Part shown: positions 17,217 to 25,296 of the stretch, one piece after another
Layout: every line of letters begins with the position of its first letter
Numbering within the stretch: position 1 is the stretch's first letter
Origin: JAAYYM01 sp964483545
Lineage (GTDB): Bacteria; Bacillota; Clostridia; Lachnospirales; Lachnospiraceae
Length of the DNA stretch: 44,801 bases
NCBI GenBank assembly: GCA_964483545.1
Contig: CAZACC010000003.1
Coordinates: 1-44,801 of the forward strand
Direction: 5' to 3'
Notes under the pieces: model-generated
Databases searched by the model: none
What the model was told of the DNA's origin: nothing
What the model saw: the letters and a program-made list of their open reading frames with translations, nothing else
Position numbers and translations under genes: made by a program

Positions 17217-18293
17217 TTATGCCTCCCCCTTCTCATATTTTGCCTGTCCTCTGAACTGAAGAATCGTAACTAAAAGTACCATCACAAACAGTACCATTGC
17301 AACTGCGCTAGAATAACCGAGCTTCCAGTCGATAAACGCCTTCTGGTAGATGTAGTAGACTAAAACCGTCCCAGATGGGGTCAATTCACCGCTGCCACCT
17401 CCAGCGAGCATAATTGCAATATCATATACTTTAAAGCAGTTTATGGTTAACATAACTACTACGAAGAATGTAGTAGAACGAAGCTGCGGCCATGTAATAT
17501 ATTTGAATTTCTGCCATGTGCCTGCACCATCGAGGTTGCCTGCCTCATACAGTTCTGAAGAAATACCCTGCAGCCCCGCCAAATAGATGACCATATAATA
17601 GCCCATGTATTTCCACACACTGAACAGAATCATGGACATCACCACCAGTGAACCAGTAAACCACTGTGGCAGACTCTCAGCTGGCACCTTGAAGATCGTG
17701 TACAGCACATTGTTGATTGGTCCTTTTGACGGATGAAACAGCATCTTCCACACAGCTGTTACCGCTACCAGAGAAGCCACATATGGAAAAAACGACAATG
17801 TCCTGAAAATCCCTCTGCCAAATACCTTTTGATTCAGAATGATTGCCAACCCCAGAGAGGCAATCATCGTCAAAGGTACTGTTCCGATACAATAAATAAT
17901 AGTGTTCTTTAATGCTGCCAAAAAGAACGTATCTGACAATAGCGCTTTAAAATTATCCAATCCTGTAAACTGGATCGGATTACTCCCGTCCCATTGCAAG
18001 AACGCAAGTGCAAATGCAAAAATAATCGGAATCAAAGTAAATACCGCAAATCCGATAAAATTAGGAGCAATAAATGAATATGCCACCAAATCTCTCTTAC
18101 CCTCTCTGCTAATCAGTTTTCCTGATTTCAGATGAGAGATCTTTCTATGTAAAGTGTCTACCCTGACACTCATTTTCCGTTTTTGAACAGGCTCATGCTC
18201 GTCACTGATTGCTCTGATGAGCAGATCCAGTTCCTGCTGCAGTTCCTGTATTTTATTTTCTTTTTCTTCACTGATTTGTTTCACATTTTCCAT
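17217..18293 (-). CDS. CUT1 carbohydrate ABC transporter permease (MalF type) with N-terminal coiled-coil extension
   Basis: This is the partner permease of the MalG-type subunit, with TM helices from about residue 76 (YSFIAPNFIGFAVFTLIPIIFAF) and an EAA loop EAGNLDGAGTWQKFKYITWPQLRSTT. I set the start at the ATG at 18293 (MENVKQISEEKENK...), which has AGGAG 9 nt upstream; a longer frame to 18380 lacks a ribosome site. Even so there are about 70 residues of charged, heptad-like sequence (EEKENKIQELQQELDLLIRA) before the first TM, where these permeases usually have 10-30. The extension may form a cytoplasmic coiled coil. The gene follows the binding lipoprotein after 101 nt with a hairpin. Confidence 0.9.
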   Translation of the reverse strand: MENVKQISEEKENKIQELQQELDLLIRAISDEHEPVQKRKMSVRVDTLHRKISHLKSGKLISREGKRDLVAYSFIAPNFIGFAVFTLIPIIFAFALAFLQWDGSNPIQFTGLDNFKALLSDTFFLAALKNTIIYCIGTVPLTMIASLGLAIILNQKVFGRGIFRTLSFFPYVASLVAVTAVWKMLFHPSKGPINNVLYTIFKVPAESLPQWFTGSLVVMSMILFSVWKYMGYYMVIYLAGLQGISSELYEAGNLDGAGTWQKFKYITWPQLRSTTFFVVVMLTINCFKVYDIAIMLAGGGSGELTPSGTVLVYYIYQKAFIDWKLGYSSAVAMVLFVMVLLVTILQFRGQAKYEKGEA

Positions 18294-18345
18294 AACATCA
18301 GTCTCCTGTCCGGCTGTTTGATCTCGACATGATTGGACAGATTGA

Positions 18346-18366
18346 GCCGGCTTTGGTAATGCCGGC
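18346..18366 (-). other. Intercistronic hairpin between CUT1 binding protein and permeases
   Basis: Two GCCGGC hexamers (18346-18351 and 18361-18366) pair around a 9-nt loop. There is no T-tract on the minus strand. A hairpin after the binding-protein gene is typical of CUT1 operons and would favour higher levels of binding protein than permease mRNA. Confidence 0.45.
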
Positions 18367-18394
18367 CCATTGATCTGCAATCTATAATTGTTTA

Positions 18395-19777
18395 TTATTT
18401 TGCTAAAACCTTACCTACTTCTTCATTCATTGCTGCAATACCCTCATCAACGGTCATTTCACCTGACATGATACTTCCATGGTAGGAATCAAGTACTGAG
18501 TTAATCTCTGATACATTTTCTGCATAAGGAACTTCCAGATACAAATTAGATACACTCAATGCTTCCTTACTTTCAGCATCTGCTGGGAAGCCTTCCAGTG
18601 ATGTGATGATATTTGCTACCTCATCGGTCATGATCGCTGGGAAGTTACCTGTCTCAGCCATAACTTTCGCACCCTCTGCACCACTGACCCAGTTCACAAA
18701 GTCAAATGCTGCATCCTGCTGTGCTGAAGCGCTTGTCACTGCAAGACCTGTGATCGTACCAAGAGTAGAACCTGCTTCTACGCCATCTGCATGAGGATAT
18801 TTTACGATACCCCAGTTGCCGCACAGAGCTGGGTCATATTCTCCACCGTCCTTGAGCTGTGTAATCATCGTTGCAATAAACCATGAACCCATATTCATCA
18901 TAGCTACATCGCCGCCTGAGAATGCTGCTGAATAGTGAAGTTCTTCTGTCTTCAGATCTGTGTACTTTCTGCAAACACCATCTGCCTCTTCGTTCAGAAC
19001 CATATCATAATACGGTTTAAAGAAATTATACTCGCCATCCAGAATTGTGTGTTTTCCGTCTAATACACCAAATAACTGAACTGCTGATCTCCATGTATGG
19101 TAATGAGCACCATATACCTGTGAGCCAAATGTTGTGTCTGTCATTTCTCTAGCCAGTGCATCATACTCATCAAATGTCATGTCATTTGTAGGATATGCTT
19201 TTCCTGCTGCATCAAACAGATCCTTGTTGTAGAACATAACCCAGAAATCATTTCTGAATGGAAGCTCATACAGCTTGCCGTCTACTGTTACCTGATCAGT
19301 TGCTCCTGCGTACTGTGAAAGATCGATGCCAGCACCGCTGATATAGTCATCCAGCGCGATGATTGCATTTTTCTGTACCAGTGTTGCATAGCCTGGTACA
19401 TCCTTGACTGTAACAACATCAAAGTCTGAACCGCTGCCTGACAGCTCTGTTGCAAGCACTGTCATATAATCTGTTGATCCAAGGTCAACCATTTCAATCG
19501 TTACGTTAGAATTTGCTGCCTGATAAGCATCTACGATCGCCTGCCAGTAAGCTGTTGTGTCCTTATCCCAGATAGCCCATTTGAGTGTCACTGCCTCTGC
19601 CGCTGGCTCTTCTGCCTCTGCTGCTGGCTCCTCTGCTGCAGGCGCCTCTGCCGGTGCTTCCTCTGCTGCTGGTACCTCTGCTGCTGGTGCTGACTCTGCT
19701 GCCTTGCTGCCACAGCCAGCCAGTAATGTGGCTACCATAGCTGTTGTAAGTAAGATACTGAGTAATCTCTTTTTCAC
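18395..19777 (-). CDS. CUT1 extracellular sugar-binding lipoprotein
   Basis: This lipoprotein captures oligosaccharide for the CUT1 permeases. Its signal peptide ends in a LLAGC lipobox (Cys22). An Ala/Glu/Pro linker (about 27-63) follows, then a family 1 solute-binding domain starting at TLKWAIWDKDTTAYWQAIVDAYQ. Motifs DVVTVKDVPGYATLVQ, LPFRNDFWVMFYNKDLF and GDVAMMNMGSWF are typical of the family. The start is a GTG (19777-19775) preceded by AGGAGGG at ideal spacing. It is first gene of the operon with both permeases and probably GH88, DUF2264, the discoidin-like gene and kdgT. It is divergent from the second YesM/YesN pair, which probably controls it. Substrate unproven. Confidence 0.9.
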   Translation of the reverse strand: MKKRLLSILLTTAMVATLLAGCGSKAAESAPAAEVPAAEEAPAEAPAAEEPAAEAEEPAAEAVTLKWAIWDKDTTAYWQAIVDAYQAANSNVTIEMVDLGSTDYMTVLATELSGSGSDFDVVTVKDVPGYATLVQKNAIIALDDYISGAGIDLSQYAGATDQVTVDGKLYELPFRNDFWVMFYNKDLFDAAGKAYPTNDMTFDEYDALAREMTDTTFGSQVYGAHYHTWRSAVQLFGVLDGKHTILDGEYNFFKPYYDMVLNEEADGVCRKYTDLKTEELHYSAAFSGGDVAMMNMGSWFIATMITQLKDGGEYDPALCGNWGIVKYPHADGVEAGSTLGTITGLAVTSASAQQDAAFDFVNWVSGAEGAKVMAETGNFPAIMTDEVANIITSLEGFPADAESKEALSVSNLYLEVPYAENVSEINSVLDSYHGSIMSGEMTVDEGIAAMNEEVGKVLAK

Positions 19778-19834
19778 AATAAACCCTCCTGATTCATTTG
19801 ATTACGAATCCGAACTATTTCGAACTCTGGTATC

Positions 19835-19840
19835 AGTATA
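19835..19840 (-). promoter_or_regulatory. -10 box of the CUT1 operon promoter
   Basis: TATACT on the minus strand (plus AGTATA) lies about 58 nt before the GTG start. No good -35 is present 17 nt upstream. An imperfect inverted repeat (19854-19868 with 19901-19918, ATGAACA...TGTTCAT) covers that area, consistent with a promoter needing an activator. Confidence 0.4.
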
Positions 19841-19875
19841 AAAAAATAATTTCATGAACAGAATGGAAATAATTA

Positions 19876-19969
19876 TGATTTCATTCAAATTTTATTCCTG
19901 TTCCATTTTGATGTTCATAAAAACATGTATTATTTTATGAATTCATGCAAAATTTTATTGTCCTGTGGA
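19876..19969. promoter_or_regulatory. Pair of ~30-bp direct repeats in the divergent promoter region
   Basis: The stretch from 19876 (TGATTTCATTCAAA, then TTTTATT and CCTGT) recurs from 19938 (TGAATTCATGCAAAA, then TTTTATT and CCTGT) with a few mismatches and small gaps. The copies start 62 bp apart, about six helical turns. The second copy runs into the -35 region of the yesM2 promoter. AraC-type regulators such as YesN bind direct repeats, so these are candidate YesN2 sites. Confidence 0.45.
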
Positions 19970-19994
19970 CATCTTCAATGTTTCTTCCTATAAT
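19966..19994 (+). promoter_or_regulatory. yesM2 promoter implying a leaderless transcript
   Basis: -35 TGGACA (19966-19971), a 17-nt spacer and a perfect TATAAT (19989-19994). The expected transcription start, 6-7 nt after the -10, falls at or next to the A of the ATG at 20001. No Shine-Dalgarno sequence lies before this ATG. Confidence 0.55.
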
Positions 19995-20000
19995 AATAGC

Positions 20001-21842
20001 ATGAACAAAAAAAATTCCAACAGAATCCAGAAAAAAATACTGTTAATCACTTCCTCCGTCATCCTTGCCATGGGCATCATCATCGCCGGAGCCAGTTCAT
20101 ATATCTACAGTAAATACCTGCAGAACTCTCTGCTGCAGTCTACTGAGAATAACCTTCGTTTCCTTGTGGAATCCATGGAGAATAACCTGTCTAATATCAC
20201 ACAACTGACTAGGTGGTGTCAGACTAATAAAACAATATCCGAATATGTAGAATCTGGTAACCGCGAGGGCTCACTGCTGGCTCTGGCTGCACATGAGCGG
20301 CTAACAGAACAATACCAGAGCAGTGGCGCAGCAAATTTTATTCATCGTGCTGTTATTGCAAATCATGAAGGTGACTATATTCAAATCGTATCCTCTTCCT
20401 ATTCGAGTACCATGAATGTTGCTGAAATGGCACCCAAACAGGATTATTTTGATACACTTCTGAATAGCCATGGATTTGATTTTTCATATGGTATCCTTCC
20501 CGATTCTTTTTACCGCGGCAATGCCAAAGGTATTATCCCGATTGTCAGACCGATTATGTACAAATATAATTCCACTCAGGGCGGATGGGTATTGCTCCAG
20601 CTGAGTATCGATCTATTTGTCACTCCAATCAACGGTTATACATTGTCAGATAACAGTGCACTGTATCTGACACTCGGAACGCATACTTATCTTTATGATC
20701 AAGGGAATTTCCTTCCTGTCACGGGAGATTATGAGGTTATTGCTGATATGTCAGCCAATCTGCGCGCAGAAGATAATCATGCTACTGAAATTAGGACAGC
20801 AGACGGCAGACATATGCTGCTGGTGTCCAGACCACTCAGTGTGGAGGGCTGTTATGTATCTCAGACAATATCTGAGCAGGAGCTCTCTGCGCAAAAAAAT
20901 GTCTACCTCTATATGCTTCTGATTATCATTGGTGCAATCATCATGATCTGGTTCATGCTCTTTATACTGCTGAATCGAACCATCAGCAAACCAGTCATAA
21001 AGATTCGCAACAAAATGAACCAAATATCGAGCGGAGACTTTTCCAGAGATACAGAAATCGAATGGGATCATGAGCTGGGAGAAATCGGACGAGGCATCAA
21101 CGATCTTTCAGAAAATGTAGTGACTCTGATGAATACGCGTATCGAAGATGAGAAAAAGAAACAAGATCTGGAATATCAGGTTCTGCAAAGTCAGATCAAT
21201 CCTCACTTTATCTATAACACCCTCAACTCTATTAAATGGATGGCGGTCACACAAGGCTCCACAGGCATCGCCGAAATGACAACTGCTCTTTCCCGTCTGC
21301 TCAAGAGTATCTCCAAGGGAACTGCTGGTATCATTCCTTTAAAGGACGAGGTGTCACTGCTGAACGATTACTTTACAATCCAGCAGTACCGATATGGCGG
21401 TGCGATTACGATGGATTATGAAATCGAGGATGAATCCCTGATGCAGGTCAATATACTGAGATTTACCATGCAGCCGCTCATAGAGAATGCAATCTTTCAT
21501 GGGATCGAACCTAAGAGCGCATCGGGCGCTATCCATGTACACATCTACACAAATGAAGAGCATCAAGTACAGATCGATATCACAGATGATGGAGTCGGCA
21601 TGAGTGAAGAAACGATCAAGAGTCTGTTTACAGAAAAGCAGACTGGTTCCTCCAAGCTGTTCAAGGAAATCGGCATTCGTAATGTACACAAACGCCTGCA
21701 GTATGAATTTGGTTCTGCATTCGGACTCCGGATTACCAGTGAATTAGGCAAGTCTACTACCATGACCATTTTGATTCCAAATACTATAGAGTTTTCTTCT
21801 ATAAAACCAGTTAGCGACATAGAAAGGAGCCACAATGTATAA
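20001..21842 (+). CDS. YesM-family sensor histidine kinase 2
   Basis: This membrane sensor kinase pairs with YesN2. TM1 lies at about 13-35 and an extracellular sensor domain spans about 40-300. TM2 (about 303-325) leads into HAMP (ISKPVIKIRNKMNQISSGDF). The phospho-acceptor motif SQINPHFIYNTLNS carries His402, and the ATP-binding domain has N-box MQPLIENAIFHG and G-box DDGVGM. The reading frame stays open upstream to a GTG at 19965, but neither start has a ribosome site. The promoter at 19966-19994 would place the mRNA start at the ATG at 20001, so I chose that. It overlaps yesN2 by 8 nt and probably senses a saccharide handled by the divergent CUT1/GH88 operon. Confidence 0.88.
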   Translation: MNKKNSNRIQKKILLITSSVILAMGIIIAGASSYIYSKYLQNSLLQSTENNLRFLVESMENNLSNITQLTRWCQTNKTISEYVESGNREGSLLALAAHERLTEQYQSSGAANFIHRAVIANHEGDYIQIVSSSYSSTMNVAEMAPKQDYFDTLLNSHGFDFSYGILPDSFYRGNAKGIIPIVRPIMYKYNSTQGGWVLLQLSIDLFVTPINGYTLSDNSALYLTLGTHTYLYDQGNFLPVTGDYEVIADMSANLRAEDNHATEIRTADGRHMLLVSRPLSVEGCYVSQTISEQELSAQKNVYLYMLLIIIGAIIMIWFMLFILLNRTISKPVIKIRNKMNQISSGDFSRDTEIEWDHELGEIGRGINDLSENVVTLMNTRIEDEKKKQDLEYQVLQSQINPHFIYNTLNSIKWMAVTQGSTGIAEMTTALSRLLKSISKGTAGIIPLKDEVSLLNDYFTIQQYRYGGAITMDYEIEDESLMQVNILRFTMQPLIENAIFHGIEPKSASGAIHVHIYTNEEHQVQIDITDDGVGMSEETIKSLFTEKQTGSSKLFKEIGIRNVHKRLQYEFGSAFGLRITSELGKSTTMTILIPNTIEFSSIKPVSDIERSHNV

Positions 21843-23436
21843 ACTTCTGATTGTTGATGATGAACCTCTTGTTCAGGTAGGCATTCAATCAATGTTAAAA
21901 TGGGATGAATTGGATGTTTTCATTGTCGGTACTGCGACAAATGGAGAAATTGCTTATGAAATGATTGAAAAGCATATGCCAGACATTGTGATTGCAGATA
22001 TCAAAATGCCGCTGATGAGCGGACTGGAGCTTGCCAAAAAATGCAGTGACACCATCGGTCGTTTACCGTGCTTTATCATTCTGACCAGCTATGAAGAATT
22101 TGACTTCGTAAAAGAAGCGATCAAATATCAGGTAGTGGATTATTTGGTTAAGCTGGAGCTGACTCCCGAAATGCTCACTACATCTGTTCAGAAATCTATT
22201 TCCTATGTAAATGAGCATCGTTTGGCTGATCTGCATTCTGTGGAGAATCGAAGTGAAACTCATTTATTCAAGGAAAAATTTTATATTCGGCTGCTAAATA
22301 ATCTGTTTGAATCAAGAGAGCAGTTCTCCATGCAATGCAGTGAACTAGATCTGGTGTTTGATTATGCTCACTATACATGCTGCTATATGGAAATCAGCGG
22401 AGACCGCATTGATTCTTTGGTCACTGGTGAGCAACTGAACCTCTATAACAGTTCTCTTCAGATGGTACAGGAAATCGCCTCGAAATACCTGCCGTGTCAG
22501 GTCATCTCTCTGGACCTGAAACACTTTGTGATGATCTTTTTCATGAATCAGACACAGGCAGCGGATAGTGCACATGTCATCTCTGAGGCACTCTCCCATA
22601 CATGTACAATGATTCATAATTATTATAATGTCACGATTTTGACTGCTGTAGGTCCAACTGTAACGGATCCTATGAATATCACCTACTCCTATTCCGATGC
22701 CAGACAGATCTTTGTGAATACATCTGACGAGCTGTCGTTGGTATTTTATGATCAGGTTGCCAATACTCCAAAAGCTCCCACATTGTTTAATATGGCACTC
22801 TTTCGTGGTGATCTGCGCCGTGCATTTGATGAGTACAATGCAGACGTGCTGCATGAAATTATCACAACAATCATCGACCTTTTTGAAACCCATCCCTCAC
22901 ATACCGTTCAGGCACTCGATGCTGCCAGCAACCTGCTATATCTGTCCATCACACTCCTGACAGATGGCGAAGAAATCCTAGCTGAAATCTATTCAAATGA
23001 GCCAAACGGCTACCGCTCTCTTTACGGTCTGAACTCTATGAATCAGATTATGAACTGGCTGGCTCTCTTCCGCGACGGACTCTGTAATTTTTTCCGTTTG
23101 CACAATAAGGATTATAAAAATCATATCGTCATCAGCGTGAAGAAATATATCAATTCTCACATTGAAGAAAAACTAACACTCAATGATGTGGCAACTGTTT
23201 TTGGTATTAGTTCCAACTATCTGAGCCTTCTGTTCAAGAAGAACAGTGATATCGGCTTTAATGATTATATTACGCAGGCAAAAGTCGAAACCGCCAAACA
23301 ACTAATGGAAAATGATAACTTAAAAATCTATGAAATAGCAGATCGTCTTGGCTATGAAAGTGCCTTTTATTTCAGTAAGGTATTTAAAAAGGTAGAGGGG
23401 GTATCTCCACGTGAGTACATTAATCAGAGATTGTAA
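21835..23436 (+). CDS. YesN-family response regulator 2 (REC plus AraC DNA-binding domain)
   Basis: This response regulator has receiver residues D8-D9 and phospho-acceptor D55 (IVIADIKMP), then K105-type lysine in YLVKLEL, where VKP is usual; the residue after the lysine is Leu instead of Pro. The C-terminal AraC domain reads LNDVATVFGISSNYLSLLFKKNSDIGFNDY ... IADRLGYESAFYFSKVFKKVEGVSPREY. GAAAGGAG precedes the ATG. Translation is coupled to the kinase (8-nt overlap) and its 3' end encodes the ribosome site of the next gene. The likely targets are the divergent CUT1 operon and its own operon, through the direct repeats at 19876-19969. Confidence 0.88.
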   Translation: MYKLLIVDDEPLVQVGIQSMLKWDELDVFIVGTATNGEIAYEMIEKHMPDIVIADIKMPLMSGLELAKKCSDTIGRLPCFIILTSYEEFDFVKEAIKYQVVDYLVKLELTPEMLTTSVQKSISYVNEHRLADLHSVENRSETHLFKEKFYIRLLNNLFESREQFSMQCSELDLVFDYAHYTCCYMEISGDRIDSLVTGEQLNLYNSSLQMVQEIASKYLPCQVISLDLKHFVMIFFMNQTQAADSAHVISEALSHTCTMIHNYYNVTILTAVGPTVTDPMNITYSYSDARQIFVNTSDELSLVFYDQVANTPKAPTLFNMALFRGDLRRAFDEYNADVLHEIITTIIDLFETHPSHTVQALDAASNLLYLSITLLTDGEEILAEIYSNEPNGYRSLYGLNSMNQIMNWLALFRDGLCNFFRLHNKDYKNHIVISVKKYINSHIEEKLTLNDVATVFGISSNYLSLLFKKNSDIGFNDYITQAKVETAKQLMENDNLKIYEIADRLGYESAFYFSKVFKKVEGVSPREYINQRL

Positions 23437-25294
23437 ATATCAAATTGTATCAGAATATCAGCCCTTTTCTCCAGTCAATAAACGGGATGCATGGAACGAG
23501 CTACCACCAGCGCTATTGAAATCACTGCTTGACCAGGGAGATACCTTTGTCAATTATCAATACCCACATATTCTAGCAACCGATTTTATGGCATTTTCCA
23601 GAACTGGAAACCGGACTGATTTTGAGGAATTATACTTTGCCAAACGCCGAGCACTAAATGCACTGGTACTCGCAGAAGGCACTTCACACAACGGAACATA
23701 TATGGATGACATCATCAACGGTATCTACTCCATCTGTGAAGAGCCCGCATGGCAATTTCCGGCACATAACAGCTATATTAGAGACACACCTCAGCTGCTC
23801 CTGCCTGATGTCACCGCACCGATACTAGATCTCTTTGCGTGTGAAACAGGAGCATTGCTGGCAGTCATCTATCATCTGATGCATGAAGAACTGGATCAGA
23901 TCAGTCCCCTGATTTCTGCATTCATGTTGCAAAGGATCCATGAACGAATCATCGAGCCATATCTGCACAGTCATTTCTGGTGGATGGGAAATGAAGAGGA
24001 ACCGATGTGCAACTGGACCATCTGGTGCACGCAAAATATACTACTAACAGCCTTTCTGACTCCTCAGGATGCTTCCGTACAAGACAGAATCATGAAACAG
24101 GCGTGCTACAGCATTGACTGTTTTCTGAAAGACTATGGAGAGGACGGCTGCTGTGAAGAGGGGGCTCAGTATTATCGTCATGCTGGACTATGCCTTCTCG
24201 GAGCGCTGGATATCATGAATGCTGTGACAGACAATGCCTTCTTGCATCTCTATCAGCATGAAAAAATCCGAAATATCGCTTCCTATCTATTGAATGTACA
24301 TATCTCTGGTCCGTACTATGCGAATTTTGCTGACTGTTCTCCGATTGCAGGACGTGCTGGTGTACGGGAATTTCTCTTTGGAAAACGTACCCAAAATGAA
24401 GACCTGATGCTGTTTGCAGCAGTTGATTATAACGAGTCCGATGAGAATGAGCAGCTTTTAACAAATGAAATCAATTTGTTTTACCGTCTGCAAACTGTAT
24501 TTACATATGCAGAAATCAATTCCTTTTACCATCAAGCACTCCAGACAAGTCAGGAGCGTGGCTTGCATGAGTTGCAGATACAGCACCGTGATCTGTATTA
24601 TGAGAGCATAGGTCTCTTTCTCGTTCGTGATGATGAGTGGGCGCTTGCAGTCAAAGCTGGCTGTAACGATGACAGTCATAATCATAATGATACTGGAAGC
24701 CTGATTATTTACAAAAACGGAAAACCATTTCTGATTGATGTCGGTGTAGAAAGCTACACAAAGAAAACATTCTCTCTCGACCGTTATGATATATGGACAA
24801 TGCAATCCGCCTATCATAATCTGCCAACCTTCCTGCTGCCGAATGAAATAGCAGCAAATTCCGGCCGTCCAAGGGAGATCATGCAGTCCGCCGGTGCCGA
24901 TTTCAAGGCTCAGGTTCAGAATGTCTCCATATGTCCCGGAGGGGTTTCTTCGATTACCATGGATCTCGCACAGTGCTATCCCGCTGATGCTCTATTAAAC
25001 AGCTATGTACGAAAAGTCACATTTACCCCGAAGCAAGGAATCCTGCTCCATGATATTTACGATGGTGCACTTGACTGTTCTATCAGTCTGATGCTCTATG
25101 AAAAGCCAATCATCACAGATCAAGTGATTCAAGTCGGTTCCCTCGGAACAATCGTAATACCAAAAGGATGCACCTGTATCACAGAGTGCATCCCCATCAC
25201 AGATGCCCGCCTCAAAACTGCTTGGAAACATGACATCTATCGTATTTTATTGTATCCAGCGGAACATGAATGTTTGATTCGTATTCTGCCATAA
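23411..25294 (+). CDS. Heparinase II/III-family protein (probable cytoplasmic polysaccharide lyase)
   Basis: This 627-residue protein has an all-helical N-terminal part (to about 370) and a beta-sandwich C-terminal part. The heparinase II/III signature CNDDSHNHNDTGSLIIYKNG lies near residue 417, followed by PFLIDVGVESYTKKTF. HNHND supplies the conserved His/Asp of the lyase family. There is no signal peptide, so it should act on imported oligosaccharides and yield unsaturated uronides for GH88. It starts at a GTG (23411) inside the 3' end of yesN2, 26 bp before that gene ends, with GAGGGGG 9 nt upstream, so it is translationally coupled. Its substrate could be a glycosaminoglycan, alginate-like or pectic fragment. 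Confidence 0.85.
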   Translation: MSTLIRDCKYQIVSEYQPFSPVNKRDAWNELPPALLKSLLDQGDTFVNYQYPHILATDFMAFSRTGNRTDFEELYFAKRRALNALVLAEGTSHNGTYMDDIINGIYSICEEPAWQFPAHNSYIRDTPQLLLPDVTAPILDLFACETGALLAVIYHLMHEELDQISPLISAFMLQRIHERIIEPYLHSHFWWMGNEEEPMCNWTIWCTQNILLTAFLTPQDASVQDRIMKQACYSIDCFLKDYGEDGCCEEGAQYYRHAGLCLLGALDIMNAVTDNAFLHLYQHEKIRNIASYLLNVHISGPYYANFADCSPIAGRAGVREFLFGKRTQNEDLMLFAAVDYNESDENEQLLTNEINLFYRLQTVFTYAEINSFYHQALQTSQERGLHELQIQHRDLYYESIGLFLVRDDEWALAVKAGCNDDSHNHNDTGSLIIYKNGKPFLIDVGVESYTKKTFSLDRYDIWTMQSAYHNLPTFLLPNEIAANSGRPREIMQSAGADFKAQVQNVSICPGGVSSITMDLAQCYPADALLNSYVRKVTFTPKQGILLHDIYDGALDCSISLMLYEKPIITDQVIQVGSLGTIVIPKGCTCITECIPITDARLKTAWKHDIYRILLYPAEHECLIRILP

Positions 25295-25296
25295 GA

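Noticed and set aside
22345..22893. 182-residue minus-strand frame opposite yesN2
   Set aside because: It lies wholly within a well-supported response regulator gene and shows no domain or ribosome site.
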